The translations under genes and the position numbers were made by a program. The notes below the pieces were generated by a model. That model was not told the DNA's origin. It worked only from the letters and a program-made list of their open reading frames with translations, and did no database searches. 64,000 bases of DNA from Desulfobulbus oralis (lineage in GTDB: Bacteria > Desulfobacterota > Desulfobulbia > Desulfobulbales > Desulfobulbaceae): positions 2,488,001 to 2,552,000 of the forward strand of contig NZ_CP021255.1 in NCBI RefSeq assembly GCF_002952055.1, in the 5' to 3' direction. Shown here in pieces: positions 63,404-64,000 of this stretch (position 1 is the stretch's first letter; every line of letters starts with the position of its first letter).

Positions 63404-64000
63404 GCCAGTTCCTCCTCCCGCTTTTGCACCACGGCCAGAAAGGCTGCCTCCAGATCTGCATGACCCCGCATGAGTTCGTGCACCGAACCATGAAAACAGA
63501 GTTTACTTTTGTAGACAATGCCCACCCGGTCGCAGAGCCGTTCAATGTCGCTCAAAATGTGGGAACTCATGAAAATCGTCTTGCCCCGTTTTTTCAGATC
63601 GCCCAGAAGGGTGGCCACCAGATGCCGGCCCAGGGGATCCAGGCCGCTCATGGGTTCGTCCAGAATGAGGATGTCCGGGTCGTGCACCAGGGCCGCGGCC
63701 AGACCCAGCCTTTGGCTCATGCCCTTGGAAAAGGAGCGTACCGGCCGGCTTGCAGCCTCCGTCAACTCGAGCACCTCAAGCAGCTCCGCGCCCCGCTCCC
63801 TTACCTGCCTTTTCTCCATGCCCGAAGCCTGCCCGCAGAAGAGAAGGGTATCCCAGCCAGAAAGATAGTGATAAAAATACGGATTTTCAGGCAGATATCC
63901 AATGGGCCGCCGCGCCGGCGGCTGGCGGTTCGAGAGTCCTCGAATGCTGATGCTGCCGCTGTCCGGCCGGATGAGATCCAGGAGCAGCTTGATGCTGGTA
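63400..64000 (-). CDS. ABC transporter ATPase, cut by window edge, possible PilH-type
   Basis: The C-terminal 200 residues are visible; the Walker A lies outside the window. The frame enters as TSIKLLLDLIRPDSGSISIR and continues through GYLPENPYFYHYLSGWDTL (Q-loop region). The signature is SFSKGMSQRLGLAAAL, Walker B is ILILDEPMSGLDP and the switch His is in FMSSHILSD. It is the drug/ABC-2 type that pairs with the next gene. The stop overlaps the permease start. Confidence 0.9.
   Translation of the reverse strand, partial: TSIKLLLDLIRPDSGSISIRGLSNRQPPARRPIGYLPENPYFYHYLSGWDTLLFCGQASGMEKRQVRERGAELLEVLELTEAASRPVRSFSKGMSQRLGLAAALVHDPDILILDEPMSGLDPLGRHLVATLLGDLKKRGKTIFMSSHILSDIERLCDRVGIVYKSKLCFHGSVHELMRGHADLEAAFLAVVQKREEELA

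Overview
The window reads as the chromosome of a sulfate-reducing deltaproteobacterium of the Desulfobulbaceae type. The evidence is a dissimilatory-type sulfate adenylyltransferase, an NtrC-controlled type IV pilus cluster, FeoAB with DUF4198 proteins, a bacterial bifunctional PFK-2/FBPase-2 and a tRNA-Sec gene. Sampled core genes are about 60% G+C. A gene near 23-24.5 kb carries a perfect Neisseriaceae DNA uptake sequence. That points to a host sharing a niche with Neisseria, such as the mouth (an oral Desulfobulbus is my best guess, by inference only).

Layout. 0-10.5 kb (minus strand): an operon of an unrecognised 540-residue protein, trpB, trpA and two tandem ADP-ribosylglycohydrolase-like genes, then a DUF4139 exported protein and polA. 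10.5-19.3 kb: an accessory region beginning at an IS30 remnant and tRNA-Arg(UCU). It holds small exported proteins, two tandem paralogs (one frameshifted), an LprI-like protein, a TMEM43-like membrane protein and several decayed gene fragments. 19.5-25.6 kb: an insertion-sequence-rich stretch with one intact IS5/IS1182-type element, fragments of IS481, IS5 and IS30, an IS-interrupted gene, and an apparently imported subtype-B tannase with its own promoter.

25.7-38 kb: a TPR protein, a small acidic protein, tRNA-Sec, then iron genes: feoA, feoB, a FeoB-associated Cys-rich protein, three DUF4198 proteins and a small exported protein. These are followed by a GC-rich pair of siderophore-type ABC transporter half-proteins. 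38-49.4 kb: housekeeping genes dusB, lptE, leuS, dnaB, rplI-rpsR-rpsF, mazG, a PFK-2/FBPase-2, aroB and sat, separated by clear terminators and promoters. 49.5-64 kb: type IV pilus genes. The minor-pilin operon (fimT-pilW-pilV-pilX-pilY1) lies next to a PilS/PilR-like two-component pair and an ABC transporter resembling the Myxococcus PilGHI arrangement. A good sigma-54 promoter lies between regulator and pilins, so the regulator probably drives the minor pilins and the very large PilY1.

Almost every gene outside 10.8-25.6 kb is on the minus strand. No CRISPR array, rRNA or prophage was seen. Starts were placed by Shine-Dalgarno spacing and family alignment from memory; no database search was possible.
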